This document shows, in pieces, positions 42,573 to 49,749 of a stretch of 64,000 bases of DNA. This stretch comes from JAJDOD01 sp050299835 (GTDB lineage Bacteria > Pseudomonadota > Alphaproteobacteria > Rhodobacterales > Rhodobacteraceae). Within the stretch, counting starts at the first letter, position 1; each line of letters starts with the position of its first letter. The notes under the pieces were generated by a model, which saw nothing but the letters and a program-made list of their open reading frames with translations, had not been told where the DNA came from and did no database searches. The stretch is taken from contig JBNKWP010000003.1 in NCBI GenBank assembly GCA_050299835.1, forward strand, positions 124,001 to 188,000. The letters run 5' to 3'. The position numbers and the translations under genes were made by a program.

Positions 42573-43220
42573 TCAGAACGGTGTTTTCAGTGAAAAGCTC
42601 ATGTGTTGCCCGCCATCGGGATGTCGGAAGCGTATGCTTTCCGAATGGAGCATGAGCCGCGGATGGTCCCTGGCCGGGCCGTTTGCATAAAAGGGATCTC
42701 CGAGAATCGGGTGACCGATCGCCAGACAATGGACGCGCAACTGGTGCGACCGCCCGGTTTTGGGGAACAGGCGCAGGCGGCTTTCATCCTCGCCCGCTCG
42801 CACGCGCCGCCATTCGGTTACGGCCGGTTTTCCGTTCTGATGATCCACCATCTGCTTCGGCCGGTTCGGCCAGTCCACAATCAGCGGCAGGTCGATCACA
42901 CCCGTCTTCTCCTCCACCCGCCCGGCGACACGGGCGACATAGGTCTTCTTGATCTGGCGCTTCTCGAATTGCAGCCCGAGATGGCGCTGTGCATGGGGCG
43001 ACAGCGCGAAGACCATAACGCCCGACGTGTCCCGGTCGAGCCGATGCACGAGAAGCGCGTGCGGGAACGCGGCCTGCACCCGGCTCAGAAGGCAATCGGA
43101 CAGATGTTCGCCCTTACCCGGCACCGAAAGCAGACCAGACGGCTTGCCAACGACCAGGACCTCGTGGTCATCGTGCACGATCTCCAGCGGATCGTCGGGC
43201 GGATTGTAATCGTCACTCAA
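42573..43220 (-). CDS. RluA-family pseudouridine synthase, 215 aa
   Basis: Catalytic motif LVHRLDRDTSGVMVFAL with the conserved aspartate, VVGKPSGLLSVPGKG before it and RLFPKTGRSHQLRVHCLAIGHPILGD after it. Length and lack of an S4 domain fit the RluA/TruC branch (23S rRNA or tRNA uridines). Its start overlaps the stop of the GFA gene by four bases; the three genes from 44061 down form an operon. Confidence 0.93.
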   Translation of the reverse strand: MSDDYNPPDDPLEIVHDDHEVLVVGKPSGLLSVPGKGEHLSDCLLSRVQAAFPHALLVHRLDRDTSGVMVFALSPHAQRHLGLQFEKRQIKKTYVARVAGRVEEKTGVIDLPLIVDWPNRPKQMVDHQNGKPAVTEWRRVRAGEDESRLRLFPKTGRSHQLRVHCLAIGHPILGDPFYANGPARDHPRLMLHSESIRFRHPDGGQHMSFSLKTPF

Positions 43221-43582
43221 GACTGCGGGACGCCGTCGGCGATGTCGTAATAGTCGCCCTTGTCACCCGTGAAGATATGCTTCTGCAAACGCGCGCCAGT
43301 CGGGCCGTCAATCGCGCCAAGCGCAAAGGAGATGTGGTCGTCGTCATCATGCTTCCAGAAAAGCGCCGCACCACAGGTCGGGCAGAACCCGCGTTTCGCC
43401 TTGTCGGTTGACTGGTACCAGCGCACCTTGCCGGAAACCTGAAGGTCCGCGTCGGGCACATAAGCCGAGGACCAAAGATGGCCGGACTGCTGCCGGCATT
43501 GCGAACAATGGCAAACCGAAAACCCTTCCGGCTGCCCGACCGCCCGAAACGTGATCCCGCCGCAAAGACAACTGCCCTTCAT
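43217..43582 (-). CDS. GFA/CENP-V domain zinc protein, 121 aa
   Basis: Small zinc-binding fold: CLCGGITFRA, CHCSQCRQQSG and GFCPTCGAALF supply the cysteines typical of the glutathione-dependent formaldehyde-activating enzyme-like family. The biochemical role of most members is unclear. The ATG at 43582 shares a base with the stop of the upstream methionine sulfoxide reductase gene (TGATG), so they are translationally coupled. Confidence 0.9.
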   Translation of the reverse strand: MKGSCLCGGITFRAVGQPEGFSVCHCSQCRQQSGHLWSSAYVPDADLQVSGKVRWYQSTDKAKRGFCPTCGAALFWKHDDDDHISFALGAIDGPTGARLQKHIFTGDKGDYYDIADGVPQS

Positions 43583-44061
43583 CAAATCCTCCCGAAAATC
43601 AGCTTGAGAACGTCACCCAGGACATCGGCATCCGCCTGCTTGAATGCGGCGGGCTGGTCGCTGTCGATGTCGAACACGGCGATGAGGTCGCCTGCGGCGT
43701 TGCGGACGGGCAGAACAAGCTCGGAGCGGGTAGAGGAGGCGCAGGCGATATGGCCGGGAAAGGCATCGACATCTTCGACGACCTGCGCCTGCCCGGTGCG
43801 CGCGCATGCCCCGCACACCCCCTTGTCGAAGGGGATCACGAGGCAGCCATGCCCGCCCTGGTACGGGCCGATCTTCAGAAGGCCCGGCGCGACCACACGA
43901 TAGAAGCCAGTCCAATCGAAGCGCGAATCCGAATGATGCACTTCGCAGGCCACGGTCGCCATGAGCGCAACCTCGTCCGTCTCGCCCTCGGCAAGGGCCA
44001 GAAGCCGGGAGCGCAGAGCGTCGTAGCCCCCGCTTTCGATCAAATCCTCTGCGACTTGCAT
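43582..44061 (-). CDS. Free methionine-(R)-sulfoxide reductase (GAF fold), 159 aa
   Basis: GAF-fold enzyme reducing free Met-R-sulfoxide. Diagnostic motifs are FDWTGFYRV, IPFDKGVCGACARTGQAQVV and AFPGHIACASSTRSELVLPV, which hold the catalytic cysteines. It is a cytoplasmic oxidative-damage repair enzyme. First gene of a three-gene operon with the GFA and pseudouridine synthase genes. Confidence 0.93.
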   Translation of the reverse strand: MQVAEDLIESGGYDALRSRLLALAEGETDEVALMATVACEVHHSDSRFDWTGFYRVVAPGLLKIGPYQGGHGCLVIPFDKGVCGACARTGQAQVVEDVDAFPGHIACASSTRSELVLPVRNAAGDLIAVFDIDSDQPAAFKQADADVLGDVLKLIFGRI

Positions 44062-44133
44062 GGCCTTTGCTTACAGAATGGTAACGGCTTCCGTCTAGCG
44101 TCATTTCCCAAGTGCCGGTCAAGGAATCCAGAC

Positions 44134-44478
44134 ATGCAGATGAAATCGGAAGAAATTGGCAACGCCCTGGTCGTTACCGTCCTGGACGCAAGGATCGATG
44201 CCGCAGTCGCCGTGCGGTTCAAGAACCGCATGATGGAATTGACGACGACAGGTTCGGAGCGGGTCATTCTGGATCTCAGTCATGTGGAGTTTCTTGACTC
44301 GAGCGGTCTGGGCGCCGTGGTCGGCTCGATGAAGCAACTGGGTCGGGCGCGAAAGCTCGATCTGGCCGGCTTGACGCCGACCGTGGACAAGGTCTTCCGC
44401 ATAACGCGCATGGATCGGGTCTTTCGCATCTTCCCGAATACGGATGCCGCGATCGAGGAAATTGCCGATGCCTCATGA
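44134..44478 (+). CDS. STAS-domain anti-sigma factor antagonist, 114 aa
   Basis: Fits the SpoIIAA/RsbV type: VVTVLDARIDAAVAVRFKNRM, VILDLSHVEFLDSSGLGAVVGS with the phosphorylatable serine in DSSG. Its partner kinase-like gene overlaps its end. In such systems a phosphatase controls phosphorylation of the serine; none is next to this pair. The ATG at 44134 follows AAGGAATCC. Confidence 0.93.
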   Translation: MQMKSEEIGNALVVTVLDARIDAAVAVRFKNRMMELTTTGSERVILDLSHVEFLDSSGLGAVVGSMKQLGRARKLDLAGLTPTVDKVFRITRMDRVFRIFPNTDAAIEEIADAS

Positions 44479-44941
44479 CGGGTCCCCCGACAGTCAGGCG
44501 ACGGCACCCCTGTTCCAAAAGTTAGAAAAGCGTTTCCCGGCCGATTACCGCTGGATTCGGCGCGCGATACACGAGGTGGAGGATGCGCTGTCTGATGCAG
44601 GTCTTTCGTCGGAGAGTATTGGCTCGATTGCAATCGTTCTCGCCGAGGCTCTGAACAATGTCGTCGAACACGCGTTCAAGGACGGGCAGGAAGGCAAGAT
44701 CACACTTGTCATCCGCGCACGCCACAAATCCCTGATGTTCGAAATCAGGGACAGTGGACGTCCGATGCCGCTGGGGCGTGCCCCCTCGGGCGCCCATCCC
44801 GTGGATGAGCATGACAGGCTGGATAGCATTCCCGAAGGGGGATTCGGCTGGTTTCTGATCCGCGAACTGGTTCAGGACCTGGTTTATGACCGCCGGGATG
44901 GCGAAAACCTTCTGCTGTTCCGGTTCCGGCTCGACCGTTGA
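44468..44941 (+). CDS. RsbW-like anti-sigma/serine kinase ATPase, 157 aa
   Basis: HATPase_c fold of the SpoIIAB/RsbW type: IVLAEALNNVVEHAFKDG (N box), FEIRDSGRPMP (G1) and GGFGWFLIRELV (G2). It should phosphorylate the STAS antagonist and may hold a sigma factor or other target. The start overlaps the STAS stop by about eleven bases. I see no sigma factor gene nearby. Confidence 0.92.
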   Translation: MPHDGSPDSQATAPLFQKLEKRFPADYRWIRRAIHEVEDALSDAGLSSESIGSIAIVLAEALNNVVEHAFKDGQEGKITLVIRARHKSLMFEIRDSGRPMPLGRAPSGAHPVDEHDRLDSIPEGGFGWFLIRELVQDLVYDRRDGENLLLFRFRLDR

Positions 44942-45263
44942 TCGGTTCGCGAGAATTCCGCTCCACCGGTCGCTCCGTGATGTCATAGGCCGGACTGGCA
45001 ATCTTTCTGCTTGGCAATGCCGGGCAAGGGCCGTTCCAGCCCACGCCGGGCACATTCGTTGCGACACGGTTTTGCCACAATCGCGCCCAATTGCCGCCCA
45101 TTCCCGGAGTCATGTCCGCATTGTAGCTGTGAGGCTTCCCTCGGCGTCGCGGATAACTTCAGCCCCCACCCAGCTCGCGATGCCGAGGTTTCACAGCTCA
45201 CGATCTTGCCTTTGCGGCAATGGCCATTAGGCTCCGCCGCGAAAGATCCCGAGGGGCAGTTCC
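44942..45263. other. Intergenic region before ggt
   Basis: These 322 bases carry no recognisable gene, RNA or repeat. The last part must hold the ggt promoter and its leader; a weak GAGGGGCAG site precedes the ggt ATG. Confidence 0.5.
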
Positions 45264-46850
45264 ATGAGAAATTTCCACATCAACGGCCGGTCGCCGGTGC
45301 TTGCCGCGAACGGCATGGTCGCAACCTCGCACCCGCTGGCAGCGTCGGAGGCGCTGGATGTGCTGAAGGCCGGCGGCAATGCGGTGGACGCAGCGATTGC
45401 AGGAGCGGTCCTGCTTGGCGTGTGCGAACCGCAGATGACGGGGCTTGGCGGGGACTGTTTTGCCTTGGTGAAACCGGCGGGCGAGGACAAAGTCGTGGCG
45501 CTCAACGCGTCGGGCCGCGCCCCGTCCGGCTTCGATGCCCAGTCTTTGCGCGACGAAGGCGCAACGGCAATCGCTGCCGGTCACCCGGCCTCGATCACGG
45601 TGCCCGGTGCGGTCGACGGGTTCTGCCGTTTGTCGGAACGGTTCGGGAAACTGGGATTGGAGCGCACTCTGGCTCCCGCTATCCGCTATTTCGAAGAGGG
45701 TGTGCCGATCGCTGCCCGCGTGGCCTTCGATCTTCAGACCCTGGGCGCGGAGATGAACGCGGCGGCGCAGGGCTATTTCCTGAACAGAGGCAGACCCTAT
45801 TCACATGGCGAAACCCTGCGACTTCCGCAACAGGCCGAACTCCTTCGCCGCATTGCAACCGGCGGGCGCGCGGCCTTTTACGAAGGTGAGGTGGCCGAAG
45901 ACATGGTGGCCACGCTGCAGGCCATTGGTGGCACGCACACTCTTGAGGATTTCGCCGCAACAGAGGCGACATGGGGCGAGCCGGTCTCCGGCACCTATCA
46001 CGGCTATGACCTGCTGGAGCATCGCCCGAACGGCCAGGGGGCAACCGCCATCCTGCTGTGCAATATCCTGTCGCAATTCGGCATCGCGGGCATGGACCCC
46101 AGCGGCGCGGAGCGTCTGCATCTGGAAGCCGAAGCGACGAAACTTGCCTATGACGCCAGAAACCGGTTCCTTTCCGATTCCGATCACATGACGCGGCTCG
46201 ACCACATGCTGTCGATGGACACCGCGGTGAAACTGGCCGCGCTGATCGATCCCAAACGGGCGATGGCCGCCCCTGCCCCGCTATCGGAACAGGTGCATCG
46301 CGACACCATCCTGATCACCGCCGTGGACCGGGACGGCATGGCCGTCAGCCTGATCTATTCGATTTTCGCCAGTTTCGGCTCAGGCATCGCGTCGGACAAG
46401 TTCGGCATCCTGTTTCACAATCGGGGCTGCGGCTTCAACCTGACGCCGGGGCATCCGAACGAGGCCGGTCCCGGAAAGCGCCCCATGCATACGATCATTC
46501 CGGCGATGCGCGCCAGGGATGGGCAGGTCGACATGACGTTCGGAGTGATGGGCGGGCAATACCAGGCGACCGGTCACGCACATGTCCTGTCGAACATGGT
46601 CGATTTCGGCATGGACCCGCAGGAGGCCATCGACGCAGCCCGCGCCTTTGCCGACCCCATTTCGGGCGATCTGAAAGTCGAGGACGCGCTGTCGGACACG
46701 ACATTGGCCGAGTTGAGGGACCGGGGTCACAGGCTGGTGCGTCCCGATGGCCCGATCGGTGGTGCGCAGGCGATCGTGATGGATGCCAGTCGCGGCGTGC
46801 TGATCGGAGCATCGGACCCGCGCAAGGACGGGATGGCCATCGGATACTAG
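45264..46850 (+). CDS. Gamma-glutamyltransferase family protein, 528 aa
   Basis: N-terminal nucleophile hydrolase fold with GMVATSHPLAASEALDVLKAGG, GGNAVDAAIAG, TGLGGDCFAL and FGSGI. The nucleophile threonine region reads RDTILITAVD rather than the usual T-T-H-x-S, so the threonine is kept but the neighbours differ. No signal peptide is present, unlike periplasmic Ggt, so it is probably cytoplasmic, as in a soluble subfamily of roseobacters. It may hydrolyse glutathione or gamma-glutamyl compounds. Convergent with hspQ, whose stop lies ten bases after its own. Confidence 0.88.
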   Translation: MRNFHINGRSPVLAANGMVATSHPLAASEALDVLKAGGNAVDAAIAGAVLLGVCEPQMTGLGGDCFALVKPAGEDKVVALNASGRAPSGFDAQSLRDEGATAIAAGHPASITVPGAVDGFCRLSERFGKLGLERTLAPAIRYFEEGVPIAARVAFDLQTLGAEMNAAAQGYFLNRGRPYSHGETLRLPQQAELLRRIATGGRAAFYEGEVAEDMVATLQAIGGTHTLEDFAATEATWGEPVSGTYHGYDLLEHRPNGQGATAILLCNILSQFGIAGMDPSGAERLHLEAEATKLAYDARNRFLSDSDHMTRLDHMLSMDTAVKLAALIDPKRAMAAPAPLSEQVHRDTILITAVDRDGMAVSLIYSIFASFGSGIASDKFGILFHNRGCGFNLTPGHPNEAGPGKRPMHTIIPAMRARDGQVDMTFGVMGGQYQATGHAHVLSNMVDFGMDPQEAIDAARAFADPISGDLKVEDALSDTTLAELRDRGHRLVRPDGPIGGAQAIVMDASRGVLIGASDPRKDGMAIGY

Positions 46851-46860
46851 AGACTTGTCG

Positions 46861-47187
46861 CTAGTTCAGCTGCACATGAAGCGGGTAGTGACCGTCGTCG
46901 AAATCGCCGAAGAATTCGGGGAGGTCCGGATGCTCCACCGGTTCGCCGGAATAATCGGCAACAAGGTTCTGTTCTGACACATAGGCGACGTAGTAGCTCT
47001 GATCATTCTCCGCCAACAGGTGGTAGAACGGCTGATCCTTGGCTGGTCGGCTTTCTTCCGGGATGGCCTGATACCACTCCTCGGTATTCGAGAATTTCGC
47101 ATCCACATCAAAGACAACCCCGCGAAACGGGTGCTTTCTGTGGCGAACGACTTGTCCCAGCGCGTATTTCGCACGCGATCTAAACAT
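46861..47187 (-). CDS. hspQ: Heat shock protein HspQ, 108 aa
   Basis: Matches HspQ (YccV): YALGQVVRHRKHPFRGVVFDVD, EEWYQAIPEESRPAKDQPFYHLL and YVAYVSEQNLV. In E. coli it binds hemimethylated DNA and adapts Lon substrates. I chose the ATG at 47187, giving the family length, over a longer open frame. Convergent with ggt. Confidence 0.92.
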   Translation of the reverse strand: MFRSRAKYALGQVVRHRKHPFRGVVFDVDAKFSNTEEWYQAIPEESRPAKDQPFYHLLAENDQSYYVAYVSEQNLVADYSGEPVEHPDLPEFFGDFDDGHYPLHVQLN

Positions 47188-47394
47188 AACATTACCCCCT
47201 ACAGCCTTCCTAAGACAGTCCACCGACCGGTGTCGAATGGAATTGCCCAATTCTACGGAAACAAACTGTGAATGCCGTCCCGACAGTCAAGTTGGACATT
47301 TTTTTCGCCCGCTACAAGGGTTTGACGCGAACCAGCTTTGCGATTTCGGCAAAATTTGCTAAGGTGCCGGAAACAATAAAAGCGGATTGAGGCA

Positions 47395-47979
47395 ATGAGC
47401 AAACCCATTCGCGCCCTGATTCTGTGTCTGCTGGTCTCGGCCTGCGGGTCCAGTAACTATTCGGCGCCCAAAAATCTCGACAACGCCTGCTCCATCGTGA
47501 AGGAGCGGCCTCATTACCTGGACGCCATGCGGCGCACGGAACGGCGGTGGGGGGTTCCCGTCGCCGTGCAGATGGCGACGATCTACCAGGAAAGCAAGTT
47601 CATCGGGAATGCCAGGACACCGCGGAAGAAATCGATGGGAATCTTTCCCGGAGAGCGGGTCAGCACGGCCTATGGCTATGGTCAGGCGCTGGACGGAACC
47701 TGGGAGGAGTACCAGAACGAGGCCGGCCGCCGCCGTGCGCGACGTGACGATATCCGCGACGCGACTGACTTCATGGGCTGGTATTTCACCAAGACCCACA
47801 CCGGGCTTGGCATTCCTCTGCATGACGCAAAGCACCAGTACCTTGCTTATCATGAAGGCCGAACGGGCTATGCGCGCGGCAGTCACAACAGGAAGGCCTG
47901 GCTTTTGCGGGTGTCCGACGAGGTGGCGCTTCGGGCGATCCTCTATGACACGCAGCTCAAATCCTGCGGAATGGCGTAA
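47395..47979 (+). CDS. SLT-like lytic transglycosylase lipoprotein, 194 aa
   Basis: Lipoprotein signal with lipobox LLVSACGS (C17). The domain resembles goose-lysozyme-type transglycosylases: MATIYQESKF with catalytic glutamate E66, then AYGYGQALDGTWEEYQNEAG and DFMGWYF. It should cut peptidoglycan from the periplasmic side of the outer membrane. Convergent with the lolA-like gene. Confidence 0.9.
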   Translation: MSKPIRALILCLLVSACGSSNYSAPKNLDNACSIVKERPHYLDAMRRTERRWGVPVAVQMATIYQESKFIGNARTPRKKSMGIFPGERVSTAYGYGQALDGTWEEYQNEAGRRRARRDDIRDATDFMGWYFTKTHTGLGIPLHDAKHQYLAYHEGRTGYARGSHNRKAWLLRVSDEVALRAILYDTQLKSCGMA

Positions 47980-47990
47980 CAGTTGGGGCG

Positions 47991-48587
47991 TCAGCCCCGC
48001 TGCTCTTCCTCATAGGTGATGTTGAACAGAGTGCTGGACAGGCTGTTGACCTTGGACAGTTGACCAAGAATGACGGTTGTCTTGGCACCCTGCCCGTCTG
48101 TCACGATCCATTGCCGCAGCTCGACCGGCCCGCTCGTGAACTTGAGCTGAATGTTTCCGTATTCGGGATGTTCGGGATCCTGCGCGGTCACGATGGTTGC
48201 CGTTCCGTCAAACCGATGGCCGACGACCATATTGCGGCGTGCAAGATTCACGTTCCGCTCAAGGATCAGGCTCAGCGGCGTCCGGCGAAGCGGATAACGC
48301 TCGGCCCTTTTCACATTCGACTTGCCGTCGAATATGCCCACCTGCCCGCCACCGGCCATGACCAGAAGTTTCTCGGGCGGATCATACTCGAACCGCATCC
48401 GGCCCGGCCGCCGAATATAGAATTTGCCGGTCGAAAGCGTGCCGTCATCATTCACTTGCGTGAATTCCGAAACCGCCATTTCGATGGAGTTCAAATAGCG
48501 GGAGATCTCGTTGAGCGAGAGCTGTGCGGAAACTGCTGGTGTCGCCGCGAAGGCGGCAGCGGAGGCAAGAAAGGTCCTGCGGTACAT
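47991..48587 (-). CDS. lolA: Outer membrane lipoprotein carrier LolA-like, 198 aa
   Basis: Signal peptide (MYRRTFLASAAAFAATPAVSA) followed by a LolA-type beta barrel: ISRYLNSIEMAVSEFTQV, GKFYIRRPGRMRFEYDPPE and SLILERNVNLARRN. It carries lipoproteins across the periplasm. ATG at 48587 is preferred; an in-frame ATG 12 bases upstream is also possible. The neighbouring lipoprotein gene and ftsK are the usual company of lolA in this group. Confidence 0.9.
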   Translation of the reverse strand: MYRRTFLASAAAFAATPAVSAQLSLNEISRYLNSIEMAVSEFTQVNDDGTLSTGKFYIRRPGRMRFEYDPPEKLLVMAGGGQVGIFDGKSNVKRAERYPLRRTPLSLILERNVNLARRNMVVGHRFDGTATIVTAQDPEHPEYGNIQLKFTSGPVELRQWIVTDGQGAKTTVILGQLSKVNSLSSTLFNITYEEEQRG

Positions 48588-48673
48588 GGCTGGTCTCATC
48601 ATTTCTTTGGCTCGATATAGGCAGAGGCTGCCCAAGACGCCAGTGACAAGCCATAACATGCGCGTGCCAGCGC

Positions 48674-48826
48674 TTATCGCGTGACGAAAATCGGGGCAAG
48701 ATAAGGGTCGACGGCAAGGCCGAGCAGCACGATGACTGCCGCCAAATTTACCAAAATCACCATTATCACTGCCGGTTTCGGGCGGGCCGGCGGGGCGTAT
48801 TCGCCTTTGACGCGGTGTTTCTTCAT
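48674..48826 (-). CDS. Small membrane protein, 50 aa
   Basis: Reading leftwards from the ATG at 48824-48826, 50 codons to TAA at 48674. A basic, proline-rich N-terminus (MKKHRVKGEYAPPARPKP) is followed by a membrane helix (VIMVILVNLAAVIVLLGLAV) and a short tail. No family recognised; the K/R-rich cytoplasmic end and one helix are typical of tiny membrane regulators. Lies between the lolA-like gene and the divergent GNAT gene. Confidence 0.6.
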   Translation of the reverse strand: MKKHRVKGEYAPPARPKPAVIMVILVNLAAVIVLLGLAVDPYLAPIFVTR

Positions 48827-48872
48827 GCCTGAGTTAACGCATCCTTAGGTGTCGTAAGAGTTAACGTCTGGC

Positions 48873-49748
48873 ATGGAGTTTCATTGGGACAGTCTGGACA
48901 AAGCAGACTGGGAGGCCTTCGCGGATCGCTGCGAGGCCGGTCTTCAGCAGCGCTGGACCTATGGCGACAGCCTTGCCGCGACAGGGGTTGGCGTCGCACG
49001 GGTCGCGGTTATGGATAGCGGCCGCCTGCTATGTGTTGCGCAATCTATCCAGCGGGGACCGTTCGGGTTGATCTCCCGCGGTCCGCTCTGGTCGCACGGC
49101 ATAAACAGCACAGTCCGAACCGAAGCGTGGCGCGTCCTTCGATCCGGACTGCGCAGAAGCGGCATTCGTCTGCTTGCAATCACACCGGAAGACGAACCTG
49201 CGCCCGGTTTCCATGTCATGACGGGGGCAACGCTGGCGCAGCTTCCGATTGCACCTCCGAACCGGGCGCGGCTGCACGGCAAATGGCGCAATCGTCTGTG
49301 CGCGGCAGAGAAGTCAAGTTTGAAGATCACGCGTGGAAGCACGCGGCCCGAAGCTTTGCTCTGGCTGTTGAAAGCTGACCGCGCGCAACAGAAGACAAAC
49401 GGCTATCGCGCCCTTCCACAGGCCTTCACCGAAAACTGGCTAAGCGTCGCCAAATCGGAAAGCCTTTTGCTTGAAGTGCGACATAACAATGAGCCGAGCG
49501 CCGCGATGCTGTTCCTTCTGCATGGAAACACAGCGACCTATCACATCGGCTGGAGCGGGCCGGCGGGCCGCGCCTGTCATGCCCACAACCTGCTGCTCTG
49601 GCGCGGCATCGAACTCCTCGCGGGCCGGGGCGTGAAGACATTGGATCTGGGTACGCTCGACACGGTGAACGCGCCCGGACTGGCCCGGTTCAAGCTGGGC
49701 ACCGGTGCGACCCCGCACCGGCTTGGGGGAACCTGGCTTTCGCTGTGA
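48873..49748 (+). CDS. FemAB/BioF2-like GNAT acyltransferase, 291 aa
   Basis: Two weakly recognisable GNAT-like halves: an N-terminal region with GPFGLISRGPLWSH and a C-terminal region with GNTATYHIGWSGPAGR and NLLLWRGIELLAGRGVKTLDLG, which is the acceptor-binding end of FemAB/GNAT-fold peptidyl or acyl transferases. Substrate unknown; a link to the cell envelope is possible because it faces ftsK. Convergent with ftsK. Confidence 0.82.
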   Translation: MEFHWDSLDKADWEAFADRCEAGLQQRWTYGDSLAATGVGVARVAVMDSGRLLCVAQSIQRGPFGLISRGPLWSHGINSTVRTEAWRVLRSGLRRSGIRLLAITPEDEPAPGFHVMTGATLAQLPIAPPNRARLHGKWRNRLCAAEKSSLKITRGSTRPEALLWLLKADRAQQKTNGYRALPQAFTENWLSVAKSESLLLEVRHNNEPSAAMLFLLHGNTATYHIGWSGPAGRACHAHNLLLWRGIELLAGRGVKTLDLGTLDTVNAPGLARFKLGTGATPHRLGGTWLSL

Positions 49749-49749
49749 C

